Source: Ornithoclostridium sp944380285 (GTDB taxonomy: Bacteria; Bacillota; Clostridia; Christensenellales; UBA3700). Taken from it: 64,000 bases of DNA. A model generated the notes under the pieces. It made no database searches. It was given only the letters and a program-made list of their open reading frames with translations, and was not told the DNA's origin. Every line of letters begins with the position of its first letter. Position 1 is the first letter of the stretch. The stretch lies in the NCBI GenBank assembly GCA_963931165.1, contig OZ006985.1, positions 1,751,258-1,815,257 on the forward strand, written 5' to 3'. The translations under genes were made by a program, and so were the position numbers. Shown one piece after another: positions 49,847-62,300 of the stretch.

Positions 49847-52800
49847 TCAGATGACGTTTTTGCGCTTCTTGCGCACGATCAGGATCGCTCCGACGACAGT
49901 GCCGGCGACTATGAGCGCCGTCGCGCCGATCAGCACTCCGCCGACGATCACCGCGGTGTTGCCGCCGTCATCCGGGTCGTCGACCGGATCATTGCCGCCT
50001 TGGTTGTTCATCGCGGCTCCGCAGATGTCGCACTTGCCGTCGCCGTTGGCGTCGACGTGGTCATGCGGCTGCGGCTGATCGCCGCCGATCTGCTGCTTGC
50101 AGCCGTCGCAGATGCCGTCGCCGTCCGCGTCGACGTGGACGTGGATGCCGGTGACGTTCGCGCCGCAGCTGTCGCAGACATTGTTGCCGTCGACGTCGGT
50201 GTGAACGTGCGAAGCGTCGGGCTCGGCGATCGTCAGCGAAGCGGTTTCGCCTTTAAGCACATAGTTGCCGCTGCTGTCGACCACCGTGACCGTATAGGTG
50301 CCTGCCGGCAATCTGCCTTGGTCGTCGGGCGTGGCAGGGTTGCCGGACGCGTCCGTAAACACGAGGGTGCCCTGCTGCTCGTTGCCGTTGACGTCGATGA
50401 ACGTGCCCGACATCACGTTGTTGATGTTGGTCTCGGACGTGACGTTGGTGATCGACTCATCCTTTTCGATCGTCGCCACGGCGTCTGCGGGGGTGATGGT
50501 CATCGTCACATAGACGCGTATCGGCTTGTAGTTGGTCAAACCGACCGAGATCAGATAGTAGCCGCTGTAGCTGCCCACGTTGACGAGCGTGTTGGACTGG
50601 TTGCCGTCCGGATAGTAGGTGATGCTTGCGTTCGCCGGGGTGCTGCTTGCGTTTTCGGGATCGTACTCGAGCAGCTTGGTGCGATCGTATTTGATGATGA
50701 TCTCGCCGCTGTTGTCCGCGCGGTAGCCGTGCTCTTTGCCGTCATAGGTGACGGAAAGCGGCTGCGGATCTTCCGCCGAAGTGCCCGTCGTGATGTTGAC
50801 GCCGCCCTCTGTGGTGACCGTGATCGCGCCTTGCGGGATGTCGATCGTTGCGATCACATAGTGCATCTGGTAGACGAAGTCTTGATAGTTGTTCGAAGTG
50901 ATCGTCACCGTCACCAAGTAGTCCTGAGCCAGCTGCATGTTGAGCGTCTCCGGTCTCGTGGTGTCGAGCAGGTTGCCTTCACGGTAGTAGGTGATCTCCG
51001 CGCCCGGTTCGAGCGCCACGGGCTCCGCGCCCGAGTAGTCGAAGAATGTCTCGGACTTCGCGGTCAGATATTGCGATTTGGCGTTGTAGTCCACCGTATA
51101 GATCGGCAGCCCGTCATCTCCCGAGCCCGAAGTGCCCGCGGTGGGGATGGCGGTGTTCGTGTTGTCCTTGAACAACAGGAAGTCGGTCGGGATGGTCGAC
51201 TGCGTACCGTAGACCGCCTTGTTGATGGTGAAGGTCACGGGGTCGCTCGTCACCGCGTTGTAGTGGCTGTCGCCGCCGTAGCGGTAGCGGAAGGTGTACG
51301 CGCCCGCGTCCTTGAACCAGCCCTCGCCTTGACCGACCGTGTCCACATTCTGCCAATCGTCCTCATTGTTGGGATCGCCGTCCTCGACGAGGTATTGCAG
51401 CACGAGCACTTTTTCGGCGTCGGCGAATTCGTAGACGCTGCTGCCGTCGAGATAGTCGTTGACCATCTTCAGCCCGTCCTCGGTGTTGTCGGGGTCGTCG
51501 GGCACGACGTAGGTGTGCAGCCCCTTGTCATAGATGACCGCGTTCTCGGTCACGCCGAGGATCTTCGGCGTGGCTTTGTTGATCGTGAGCATCGCGGCGA
51601 ATCTGCCGGTGCTGTACTTGGAGCCGGCGCCCGCGGTGTAGACGACGTAGACCTCATAGTCGCCTATCTCGGTAGGCGCCTTATCGAGCTTGATGCCCTT
51701 CTCGTCGAAGTAGATGACTTCGTACGAGTCGCCGGAGCCCTCCACGCTGATGAGCGTGCCGTCGCCGTCGCGGACGACGAAATCGACCGCGGAGCCGTTG
51801 TTGTAGGCGTAGGATTGATCGGCAGTGTCGAGGTCGATCGTCGTACTGACGACCTCAAACACCTGCTCTGCGCCGGCGGCGATGTAGTAGTTGACCTCAT
51901 CCTCCGGCTTGAGGACGACATAGTACTTGCCGACGTCGTTGATGGTCGCCTTCGTCAAGTGGTCGGGGTCTCCGTAGACCTCGACGACCGCGTTGACCAC
52001 TTCTTTGTAGACGTCGCTGTAGGTCGCGCTGACCACATGGGTGAAGCCGTCGTAGCTGATCTTGGTCGTCATGTCTTCGGGGGCAAGCACCTGTCCGCCC
52101 TCGCCGTCGTTGACGAGCCTGTTCAGCGACGTGAACGTAAGCACGCCTATCTTCTTGACGACCAACTGCATCTTCGTGGTGAAGTGGAAGTTGTAGTTGT
52201 CGTATTTGGGGAGGTCGCCGTTGCCGTTTTCGTCCAATTCGAACTCGACCCATTCGGTGTCCTCGGGGGTCTCGGTCTCGGGGACGATCTTGACAGCGTC
52301 GACGGCGATCTTGTAGTTGCCGCCCGCGTTGAACACCCCGTTCTCGCCGCCGATGTAGGCATAGCGGAAGTAGATGTCGTCGCCGAAGCCGGTGCTGGCG
52401 TGGAAGTCGACCGGGAACGGCATCGCGTTGGTGCCCCAATAGGTCGTCGTGACCGTGTTCGCGTCGGCGTCGAGGTAGTTTGCAAAGTCTGCGTCGCCCT
52501 TGACGATGCCCTCGACCCCGATGTCGTAGTCGCGGTAGTCGATGTAGGTGTCGACCGTCATTTCGCGTTCATATAAGTCTGCGGAGTCGCCGAACACAAG
52601 CTCATATTTGTATCCGTCGCTCGCCGCATTGCCGACCTCGAACGACCAGGTCAACACGGTGTTCCCCACGCCCTCGTATTGCGTGTAGGCGCCGACCGCG
52701 ATATAGCCGTTGTTTTGAACAGCAGCTATCGCATCCGCCAAAATTACGTTCTGCAACGAAGCGGTCACCTTGTTCCAATCGATTGTGACCATCTTGAAGA

Positions 52801-55800
52801 TTCTGCCTGTTGCGCGTTCGACAATCTTGCCGTCGGCGTTGCGATAGTACACGGCGCTCTCGTCGTCCTGTTCGCCGATAAGAGATTCGTTCGTCAACGC
52901 GAGGAACGCGTCGCTTCCGTCATATTGCTTGGCGAACGCCGCGTTTTTGTCCGCGATTTCGGACAACGCGACTCCGTCGATGAGGATAGCTTCGTCCGGT
53001 ATAAGCAGCGACGCCGTGATCAAATCGACATAGAAGTACGGATATTTTCCGTTTTCCATCTGTTCGGCGGTAACGCCGCTATCGGCATAGAGCCTCACCA
53101 TGCAATCGTCATAGAGCCCTTCCTTAGAGACTGCCTTGACGAACACGGCTGCGCCCTCTTTAAAGCTCTCGTTGATCGTGTAAGAAACGCCTGACGAACT
53201 CGTAAAGTAATCTCCAAGCGTTACCCATGCGTCCGCATATCCTTCCGGAATATCTGTAGAGGTCGCATCGATATCTGTCTTATCAACTATCAAGTATTGG
53301 ATCTCCGCCCCGGAAGGACCGACGGTGATGCCTGCGTTATCCGTACCAAAGTTGATCCCAAGTGCGTCTTTAGACGCTGCCCCCTTATAATAGACATAAC
53401 CGCTCGTCAATACGCTGTCGAGTTTCAGCGGCACCGTATCGACGTTGATCGAACCGATTGGTGTAATACCGCTGTTTTCTAAGCTGTCGCGCAGTTGCAC
53501 TCTCAATGTCGCGGAGCTCGAAATGTAGCCTATCGCCGCGGCGTTGCCCGTCCCGAGATCGAGGTCTTGTCCCTCTTCGCTGCCGTAATTGATCTGGCTT
53601 TGAATGGAGATCGGGGCGCCGCTCTCTCCCGACTGCACTTCGACCTGAACGCCGGACGTGCTGTTGATGCCCGAGCGTCTTTCGTCGGTCGCGGTGACGA
53701 TGATGAACAGATTGTACTTGGTCCAACCGCCGTCGCCGATCTTGTCTGTGACGTCGGTGTAGGCGGAGTCGCCTTCCTTGATCTTGAAGTAGTGCTGAGC
53801 GACGTTTTGACTGCTGATGCCCGTCACGTCGCCGCTGTATGTGTAGTAGCGAACGTCTTCGAGCACCGGTGCGGCGTTGTCGATACACACCGTCAAGTTT
53901 ACGCTTGCCGTACCGACCGCGACATATTCGCCGGCGGAGTTTTGTTTGTACACGGTGAAATTGTTGTACACTCTGCCCGCTGCGGCGGTGGTCTCCTTGT
54001 CGAAGAATGAGAACGTCAAACCACTCATCTCTTGGTAGTCGCTTTGAGCGTTGTTAGCCTGATAGGTGAATGCGTCGAAGATGTCGCCGCTCGGCGCCGT
54101 TTGCCCATATGTCGCATAGCCGCTCGTGTTGAGCGTGCCGGTGAATGCCGCCTCTTTCATCCATTTGCCGCTGCTGAGACCGTTTGGTTTGGCAGAGACA
54201 TTGAAGCTTGCCTCCAAGACGTTGAACGTCAGCGGCGAGCCCTGCCCTTCGGGCACGACGACGCGGTTTGTCTCGTCGAGGTAGGCATATGTCGCCGTCA
54301 CCTTGCCCTCATCGTCGACGACCTGCAGTCTCGGACGGAAAGTGTAGGTGCCCGGGAACATTGTGTCGTCATGTTTGACCTCCGTCGCCCCTCTTTGATA
54401 GAGCCAAGAATACGCTCCCTGCTGCACGCTGACCGTCTCCCCTGCGGCGGTCAATGACAGCGTCGGTTCGTTGACGGGCGCGCCGTCATAACGCATAGCG
54501 GTATAATTTCTGCCGTCAACTTCTTGATAGGTGACGCCGTACTCCGCCATCGTACCGAAGACGATTTCAAATGCCGCCTGCTGATTGAAGCTGACCAAAT
54601 AGACCATTGCGCCAATCCTGCGCGTGTGGTCTTGCAGCGTCATTTTAGTAGCCGCAGCATCTGCGGTGGGTTTGTCTTGTCTCACCGCCCAAATGAACTC
54701 GCCGGTATAACCGGAGGGCAATTGTTGATAGGCAGTCCTGTCCGCGGCGTTTTCGAGCGGCTGATAGGCGTCCGTCTCCTTGAAGTCCTTCGTAGCCGCC
54801 TGGATACGGAAGTTGCCGTCCACTACTTTGACCTCGACGGTGACGTCGGCGCTGCCTCCGGAATGATAGACCTCCGTCCAATCCTTGACGTCCCCGGTAT
54901 TGCTTATGCCGGTTTTGCGGCTGCCTTCTACCCACGGTAATGTGTCGTAATCGTATGTCAGTGCGATCACCGGTGAACCGCCGTTGAAGTTTGCCGTGTC
55001 AATCAATGTGCCGGGTTCGTTGCGGTAAACAACGGGCATACTATCTGTGTTGAAATCTTCGTCATTTCCGTTATTGTTGTCCAATTTATTGCCGGTCCAA
55101 GACACGACGATACCCTGGATCTGCATACCCAAACCGCCAACCTGGGCGCCTGTCGACTCTATCATACTGTAGCTTGCAGTATCGCGCAAACCGTCATTGA
55201 TCTTGAATTTGCCGCCGGTGATACCGCCCGAGAATGCGTTGTAACCTTTGCCGAGACCGGTTTTTTCGCCTCTGAAAACAATGGACTGCACATTGCCTGT
55301 GCCGGAGAGATAACTGTTGGACAAGCTACCGTCGTTGCCGACAAAGAAGCCGACCATACCGCCCGAGATGGCAACCGCATTACGCCAGCTATTACCAGCG
55401 GGGCCTGCAACCCCATATCTCTCTCTGTTGTCTGCAGTCGCCGCGACCACCGTGCCGTTGGCAAGGTCGACGTGGGTGTTAGTGATCGAACCGCTGACCA
55501 ACGTGCCGGTCAAGGTGCCTACGATCGCCGTGTTCTCGATCGATCTTGCGTTCCTCTTTGTGTCCTCTCTACCCAGGTTTTGACTGCTCGACTGCTGTCT
55601 GCCGACAAAGTTGCCACCTACATTGAGCTTGACATTGTCGATCGTACCGAAATTGATACCGGATACGATTCCGAACGACGACATATATGCAGGGTTTGTT
55701 CCGGTTGCCAACAAGTTCATGCCATCGACACTTGCATCATTTTTCTTTGTCGGCAACGCCATTTGAGATGTATAATCGATCGTCAGGTTCGCGATCGTAC

Positions 55801-56374
55801 CCTCGTTGACGCCTATCAAGAGTCCCGCTGCGTTGATGCCGTCGATGCCTTTGTTGTTGACATAATCGCCAATCTGCAAATTCTCGCGGATACCGTATGT
55901 GTCGGTGCTGACAAATGCAAAATTGTTGATCGCACCTATTCCGCTTCCGGCATTCAACGTGATCGTATGCCCATTGCCGTCGAGCACACCTTTGAAGTAT
56001 TCCCTGCCGATATCGTTTTCGCTACTTACGTTATAGGTTATGTCGGCAGTCAATACGCCGATCTTTCCGTCTGACCCTTGATGAAGGAAATCTTTCAATT
56101 TCTGCACGGTAGCGATCGGCTCGACCGTTGCGCCGGGCATATTCCACTTGATGCGGACCGCGTCGTGGTCGCTTGGGTCAAGCTTCTCATCGACCTCGCC
56201 GATGTTGACGTCGGAGGCGATCTGCGCATTGACTGTCGAAAGCGAGGAGTTCCCCTCCTCCGACGGGATCGCCGTCGGAGAGGTGGGGCTCGCCAGCACA
56301 ATGCCGACCACTACTGCCGCTATCAACGCCAGGGCGATCACCGCCGCGGCTGCTTTTTTGTAACTGTGTTCCAT
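49847..56374 (-). CDS. Giant GLUG/MBG-domain surface protein with His/Cys repeats (2,175 aa)
   Basis: N-terminal signal anchor (AAAAVIALALIAAVVVGIVLA) and a C-terminal helix followed by IVRKKRKNVI, the positive-inside tail of a membrane-anchored surface protein. Residues about 100-430 hold GLUG-like repeats (GIVSGINFGTIDNVKLNVGG, GLLIGVNEGTIANLTI). The middle is beta-rich, and the last ~700 residues contain about five MBG-like domains (LTINKATPKILGV, FTINKAVYGTQS, MTITPADAVATIEK). Just before the anchor are three copies of a possible metal-binding motif: HVHTDVDGNNVCDSCG, HVHVDADGDGICDGCK and HDHVDANGDGKCDICG. GGAGG precedes the ATG and overlaps the stop region of the gene before it. Confidence 0.92.
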   Translation of the reverse strand: MEHSYKKAAAAVIALALIAAVVVGIVLASPTSPTAIPSEEGNSSLSTVNAQIASDVNIGEVDEKLDPSDHDAVRIKWNMPGATVEPIATVQKLKDFLHQGSDGKIGVLTADITYNVSSENDIGREYFKGVLDGNGHTITLNAGSGIGAINNFAFVSTDTYGIRENLQIGDYVNNKGIDGINAAGLLIGVNEGTIANLTIDYTSQMALPTKKNDASVDGMNLLATGTNPAYMSSFGIVSGINFGTIDNVKLNVGGNFVGRQQSSSQNLGREDTKRNARSIENTAIVGTLTGTLVSGSITNTHVDLANGTVVAATADNRERYGVAGPAGNSWRNAVAISGGMVGFFVGNDGSLSNSYLSGTGNVQSIVFRGEKTGLGKGYNAFSGGITGGKFKINDGLRDTASYSMIESTGAQVGGLGMQIQGIVVSWTGNKLDNNNGNDEDFNTDSMPVVYRNEPGTLIDTANFNGGSPVIALTYDYDTLPWVEGSRKTGISNTGDVKDWTEVYHSGGSADVTVEVKVVDGNFRIQAATKDFKETDAYQPLENAADRTAYQQLPSGYTGEFIWAVRQDKPTADAAATKMTLQDHTRRIGAMVYLVSFNQQAAFEIVFGTMAEYGVTYQEVDGRNYTAMRYDGAPVNEPTLSLTAAGETVSVQQGAYSWLYQRGATEVKHDDTMFPGTYTFRPRLQVVDDEGKVTATYAYLDETNRVVVPEGQGSPLTFNVLEASFNVSAKPNGLSSGKWMKEAAFTGTLNTSGYATYGQTAPSGDIFDAFTYQANNAQSDYQEMSGLTFSFFDKETTAAAGRVYNNFTVYKQNSAGEYVAVGTASVNLTVCIDNAAPVLEDVRYYTYSGDVTGISSQNVAQHYFKIKEGDSAYTDVTDKIGDGGWTKYNLFIIVTATDERRSGINSTSGVQVEVQSGESGAPISIQSQINYGSEEGQDLDLGTGNAAAIGYISSSATLRVQLRDSLENSGITPIGSINVDTVPLKLDSVLTSGYVYYKGAASKDALGINFGTDNAGITVGPSGAEIQYLIVDKTDIDATSTDIPEGYADAWVTLGDYFTSSSGVSYTINESFKEGAAVFVKAVSKEGLYDDCMVRLYADSGVTAEQMENGKYPYFYVDLITASLLIPDEAILIDGVALSEIADKNAAFAKQYDGSDAFLALTNESLIGEQDDESAVYYRNADGKIVERATGRIFKMVTIDWNKVTASLQNVILADAIAAVQNNGYIAVGAYTQYEGVGNTVLTWSFEVGNAASDGYKYELVFGDSADLYEREMTVDTYIDYRDYDIGVEGIVKGDADFANYLDADANTVTTTYWGTNAMPFPVDFHASTGFGDDIYFRYAYIGGENGVFNAGGNYKIAVDAVKIVPETETPEDTEWVEFELDENGNGDLPKYDNYNFHFTTKMQLVVKKIGVLTFTSLNRLVNDGEGGQVLAPEDMTTKISYDGFTHVVSATYSDVYKEVVNAVVEVYGDPDHLTKATINDVGKYYVVLKPEDEVNYYIAAGAEQVFEVVSTTIDLDTADQSYAYNNGSAVDFVVRDGDGTLISVEGSGDSYEVIYFDEKGIKLDKAPTEIGDYEVYVVYTAGAGSKYSTGRFAAMLTINKATPKILGVTENAVIYDKGLHTYVVPDDPDNTEDGLKMVNDYLDGSSVYEFADAEKVLVLQYLVEDGDPNNEDDWQNVDTVGQGEGWFKDAGAYTFRYRYGGDSHYNAVTSDPVTFTINKAVYGTQSTIPTDFLLFKDNTNTAIPTAGTSGSGDDGLPIYTVDYNAKSQYLTAKSETFFDYSGAEPVALEPGAEITYYREGNLLDTTRPETLNMQLAQDYLVTVTITSNNYQDFVYQMHYVIATIDIPQGAITVTTEGGVNITTGTSAEDPQPLSVTYDGKEHGYRADNSGEIIIKYDRTKLLEYDPENASSTPANASITYYPDGNQSNTLVNVGSYSGYYLISVGLTNYKPIRVYVTMTITPADAVATIEKDESITNVTSETNINNVMSGTFIDVNGNEQQGTLVFTDASGNPATPDDQGRLPAGTYTVTVVDSSGNYVLKGETASLTIAEPDASHVHTDVDGNNVCDSCGANVTGIHVHVDADGDGICDGCKQQIGGDQPQPHDHVDANGDGKCDICGAAMNNQGGNDPVDDPDDGGNTAVIVGGVLIGATALIVAGTVVGAILIVRKKRKNVI

Positions 56375-56385
56375 AATTTCCCTCC

Positions 56386-59300
56386 TCAGGCGGTCTCACC
56401 CGATTGGGTGGAACCGATGTAGCCAAAGTACAGAGGCAACGTGACTGCCTTTTGGTCCGTACCTGCGCCGTCTTTGACTGTTACGGTCACAGTGAACGGG
56501 CTTGCGCCCTGCTCTTCCGGAGAAGTGCCGAGGTTGTAGTTGTACGGCTTATATATTCCATTGAAATCATCAACGCCTCTCGGCACATCGTTGCTGAGCA
56601 TGATGTCCGCCTTGACCACACGGGTCGTCGTCAGCTTGTTGCCGTCTTCGTCAACTTCGCCGGTGTAGAACGCCATCGTGACCTGCGCGTTGGAAATTTT
56701 ACCTTCCGCCACATCTTTCGACTCAAAGTTGTCGAAAATCGTCACGAAGTTGCCTTCCTCATCGACCGTACCCATCGCGACCACATAGTCGAGTCCGAGA
56801 TAGGTGACGACGAGGTCTCCGTTCTCGTCGGTGACCGGCTCGAGCGTTTTCGCCACAAGTCCGATCTCGACGTCGACATATCCGCCGTTGCGGAGGTCTT
56901 CGAACGCCGCGACCACCATTCCGCCCGCGTTTGTTCCCGAGCCGAAGTTGGCGCCGCCGGTCTCCCAAGCCGCCACGCTCAAGTAGTAGGTGTGGACGGT
57001 GTCGACCGTTTCGGTATCGCCTGTCGGCACGCCCTCGCCGTCGAGGATGGGCTCTTCGGTCGTCGTTCCGTCAAGGAAGTTGACCGCGATCGCGCTGCCG
57101 AGCACGTCGAAGGAGATGTTGCCGTCGCTGTCGAACGAATAGTCGTACGAGTCGAACGTGATGTCGGGCGAGCTCATGCCGTACCTCGGAAGGATGCGGT
57201 AGTTGAGCGTGAACTCGTTGCGTCCGTCCGCGGTCAATTGACCTGTGATCGTGCCCGTCGCGCCGTCTCTGTCGTTGAGGCTGTCCGCGGTGATGACAAG
57301 TTGATCCCACTCAGACACCTCGATCTGCGCCGTCGTGCCGTCGGTGTAGATCACCTCGACCGTGTCGGGCAGCGGCTCGGTGCCGCGCAGCAGCACTTCG
57401 ACCGGGTCGATCTCGAGATATGTACCGTCCGCGTAGCCGTCGATGTTGATGCTGTCGATCTCCTTGCCTTCGAACTCGAAGTAGACATAGACGTCTTGCA
57501 AGAACCTGTCCTCAAGCGCCTCTGCCTTAGTCTGGGTCCAGCCTTCGGGCGCGAAGTCTTCGGGCGCGAAGCCGATCTCCAGCTTTTGCTGGCTGTTGTA
57601 GGTCGCGTATTCGACGAGCAGCTTGTCTACGTCGAGCTTGGGGAACCTGATCGGCAGCTCGCAGCTGTAGCCGTTGCTGAACTCGACCAAAGCCGTCGTC
57701 GGGAAGAATGCTTTCCTCTCCTCCGTCGTTTTGAACGAGTTGTAGACATACGGGTCGATGACCAATTTGTCGCTGTAACCCGTCGGCGAGCTCGGATCGA
57801 CGAACCACACCTTGGTGATCGTGTTGAGGACGACGTTGACCGGGATGTCTTTCAGCGTCCAGCCGTACCAGCCGCCGTACTTGGTCTTGTCGAGCGCGAT
57901 CGTCGCGGTGGTCTGGTCCGAGGTGTCGTAGCCGATTTCGTCGAATTCCAACTCGAAGTCGGAGACGGTGATGTGAACTGTCTCGTGATAGCTGTCCTCG
58001 CCCTCGTTGTAGTACGCTTCCGCCTGCGTCGGCAAGACGTTGTTGGAGCCGTCGCCGCCCGCCAGGATATCCAAATAGATGTCGTACGGGTTGATCTGGA
58101 TCGCGTTGCGGAAGTCGCCGTACTTGACAGAGGTGACCGACTTTGTCCTGATGTTGACCTTGATGTCGATGCGCTGCTCCGCCGACGTATCCTTTCCGAT
58201 CACAGCCGTGATCGTGCCGTAGATCGCGCTCATGTTGTCGGGGTCTGTCGCCCTCGCGATCAATGCGGCGTTGAGCTCGTCGGTGTTCTCCCACGCGTCG
58301 ACCTTCATCGCCACAGCCGCGCCGTTCGGATAGTTGAAGTACAACACCTCGGGCGTGAACTCGGTGATGCTCGTCGACGTGGACGTCATCGAATAGAGGT
58401 CGACGCTCATCGACAAGTCGTCCGCGTTGATCAATTTCTCCGCGATGCTGTCGAGATAGTTGATGCTGACCTTTGCGGTCGTGCCGTTGAAGAACGTCAC
58501 GGTCGCCGTCTTTTCGTGTGCTCTGTAGCCGTCCGGATCAAAGTTCTCTTTGTTCGCGACCGCCGCCCACGCGACAGACCTGCTCGTGCCGTCCGCAAAG
58601 TTGAGGACGAGGTAAGCCGGGTCGCTGTCATAAGCGTAGCGAGTGATCGGATCGATGCTCACGATCTCGGAGTCGGTCGGGTTGACCGCCAAGTAGATCG
58701 TGATCTCACGCACGGTGCCCGAGAAGTCCGCTTTGACGGTGATCGGGATGGGGTTGCCGTCCGTACCGCCGCTCGCCGCGATCTCGTTGAGCCAATTCGG
58801 ATTGGCTGTCAAGAACTCTTGCACGTCTTTGCCGGCATGTTCTCCGCTCGCGAACTTGAACGAAACGTCTGCCTTCATGACGTGCGTGCCGCGTTGATAT
58901 CTTGCTTTCTTTCCTTCGAAATTCGCCACAACGAAGCTCGCCAGATAGTTGCCGCCGTTGCCGACGTTGTATTGATACGGCTCGTAGACCACAGTCTTGG
59001 GGATCTCGCCCCAGTCGACAATGCCGCCCGAAGCCGCCGAATCGCCGACGACGTTGCCGGGTGCGCCGACCGAGTCGAATTGGTTGTAGATCCACAACTC
59101 CAGCTTGTTGTCTCTGTTGCGCCCAAACCTTGTGTACTGTTGCCCGTCTGCCGACTCGATAGCCTCGCCGTAGTCATAGCCGGTGATATAGATGTTGGCA
59201 AGCGTGCCGTCCACAAAGTTGATGCCCGCGTTGACGGTGTCCATCACCGGGAAGGGCAGCAACGTCGTGATAATCGGTTTGAGCGTCTCAAAGATACCGT

Positions 59301-62300
59301 CAACATCCACCAGACCGATCAAACTATTCAAATCCAACCCTTGTAATATAGCAGGCAAGGCATTCTTGATCGTGCTGGAACTGAGGACATCCGGCAGGAT
59401 ATAGTTTCGAATCACATTCTTCAGACCATCCCACAGACCGCCGTCTCTGTCCCAATTGACATGCGTGAGGTGATGCCCTGTGAACATATCGGGCGCGAGC
59501 TGGCTGAGATCGAGAACGGATTCGGGACCCAAGATCTTGTCCATGAGCGCGTCGATCAACGTGTTGAGCGTGTACGCGTCGAACGAGATGTCGGCGTTGA
59601 ACGTACCCGTCGCGTTGAACTTGAGGTCGATGCCGCCGCCGAGCAATTCCATGATGTCGAGGTCGTCAAACACTGCGGTCAGCGCGGACATGTCAAGTCC
59701 GCCCTCCTCCGCTGCCGGAGCAGCGGGTTGATCCGCCGCCGGAGTCTCGGTGGTCGAGCCTTCCGACTCGCCTTCGCCCTCTGTTCCGTCGCTGTTGACG
59801 CTGTTCTCGAGGTCGCTGATGAGCCCGTCGAGGAGCGCGCCTATCTGCTCTATGATGCCTTCGGCTTTACCGTCGCCGTCGGTGTCGCTCGCAAGCGAGA
59901 TGTTGACGCTGCCATTGATATATTCACTTATATCGAGGGTGACAAAGCCGAGGATGGTTATCTCAAGCCACCCCTGTTTGAGGAAGATAGAGATGTTGTT
60001 CGCGGCGTATGTTTGACCACTGGCGACAAGGTCTTGGTCTTGATAATTGAACACCGCATACACAAGCGTATCCATGCCTGACTTCTGATTGTTTTCGTAT
60101 GCTTCTTTGTTCAAAGTGCCTATTTGAATGAGGAACGTGCCTCTCGGAGCCACTATGCCGCCCGTATTGGCAAGCGGAGTGTCGGTGTTGACCCTCTGCA
60201 CGCTCAGGCGCAGATATTGATCAGCGTTGCCGGTATCCGCATTGTTGTTGAGGATGTCAAGCGACAGATTGAGGTTGAGGTTGTCGAACAAGCCCTGCGC
60301 GATCGAGGTGCCGGTGGTACCGTCGATCATCGCCGCGTCCGTACCGACGTCGATCTGATAGTCGCTTCCCTCTTGCAGTTCGCCTTTGGAGACCATGAGG
60401 TCGTTGACGTTCTGCTGCCCGATCGCGAGCGTGAGCGTCGCGTCGAGAGTGATGTTGTCGTTGATCTTCAAATCGAGGCTGAGCGCGCCGTCGACGATGT
60501 CGAACTCGATGCCCGCGCCGATGTCTATGCCGAGGCTGAAGCCCGCAAGACCTCTGACGACCTCGTCGACGATGTCCGTCGTGAGCTCGACAAACAGCGT
60601 GGTGTTGTTCGCCGAAATACTGCGCAGCAATGCTTGGAGCCACGGCTCGAGCGGATTGGTCGGCTCTTCGGGCGTTGTCTCGCCCTCTTCGCCGCCGGTC
60701 TCGCCGCTCGTATCGCCGCCTTCGGTGCCGGAGGTATCCGACGCGGGAGCAGCGACGTCGATCGTCTGCTCACTGCCGTCAACGGTGGTGAGCAGTTTGT
60801 TGATGATGTCGCCCAGCTCCATGCCCTGCACTTTGTCGATCAAACCTTGGATCATCGTGATCAGCGTTTCGATCAACGGCGAGTTCGCGAGGTTGATGTT
60901 GAACAGTCCGAGACCGTCCAGCTTGACGATCGCGTCGCCTTCGTTGAGCGCCACGCCGAACAACTCCTTCTCCTCATAGACGAGCGAGATGTTGACGACC
61001 GAATCGTGACCGATGTTGCCGTTCTCGATGTCGAGTTTCCACTCGACGACCAGCGTGACGATCGGGTTCCATTCATCGAGATAGAGGTCGATGGGCAGAT
61101 TGAACTGCTGACCTTGCGACGCCAGGATGTTGTTGATGATGTCCGTGAAGTTCATCCGGCTGTCGAGCGTATGCAGATCCATCTCCAGCTCTATCCTCGA
61201 CACGGCGATGGTGTTGAGCACCAGCTCGATGACCTCTTCGCTGTAGCTGTCGAGTTCGTTGAAGACGCCGGGATATCTGTCCGAGCCGTCTCCGTTGAAG
61301 ATGAGGTCGAACTTGTCCTCCAGCTCCTGCGTCTTGCCGATGGAGATCGGATAGTCTTGAGTGCCGAGCGCGATCTTCAAGTTGAGGTTCTGATCTTTGC
61401 TCGCCGCGCCGGGCGCCTTGTTTTCCATCAAAGTGCCGCTCGCCTCGAGGGTGATGCCGTCGAGTCTGGACAGGTTGAGGTTGTCGACGTCGATCTTGAA
61501 GCTGCTCAGGTCGATATCGCCCAGCGACACATTGAACTCCGTCAGCAACGCCTGGATCGCCGCCAGCGAGAAGGACGCGTACAGCGCCTCGCTGTTGAGA
61601 CCCACAAGGATGCTGCCGACGTCCGTCAATTCGGTTTCGGCAAGCGTTGCGCCGGGGTTCTCGACAACGTCCGCCGTCGACAACGCGGATGTCGCGAGAC
61701 CGGAGCCGCTCGAATCGCCTCCGCCGAGCAAGTCGACGAGGTTGAAGCCGAGGCTGATGTCGCCGAGCGCGGTCTCCTCGCCGTCGATCTCAATGGAGAG
61801 TTGGTCGAGCAAGTCAAACACGAGCTTCGCAAAGTCGAGCTTTGCGCTCAATCTCGGGAATTGGATGTTTGCTATGTTGATATTGCTGAGGTCGATCGAG
61901 ACATAGCCCTCGCCGTCCTCATTGTAATATCCGTAGATACCCACCAGCAGCCCTGCGGGTTGAGCGACGACGGGGACGTTGTTCTCGTCCTTTTCGCCGA
62001 TGTAGATGGGTTCGTTGGCTTCGATCTCGACGACGAGTTTGGAGTTGGTGGGGTTCTCTTTGTCGAGACTGATCATGATGTGCATACCGAGATCCATCTT
62101 GAACTCGCTGTCGAAAGTCCAGTCGAGCGGTATGCCGATCAGCTCAGCCAAGCCGAGTCCCGCGATGAAGTCGCCGATGTTGTATTGTCCCGCTGCATAG
62201 GAGAGCGAGAGATTCATGTTGAGGTCGATGCCCTCGAGCGCGCTGTTGAGCAGCGTTCCGAGGTTGTTCGTATAGTTGTCGGTATCGCCGATGCCGTCGT

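Noticed and set aside
49565..52576. A 1,003-codon plus-strand open frame opposite the giant genes
   Set aside because: Antisense shadow of the MBG-type genes with Val/Asp/Arg-biased composition and no ribosome site.
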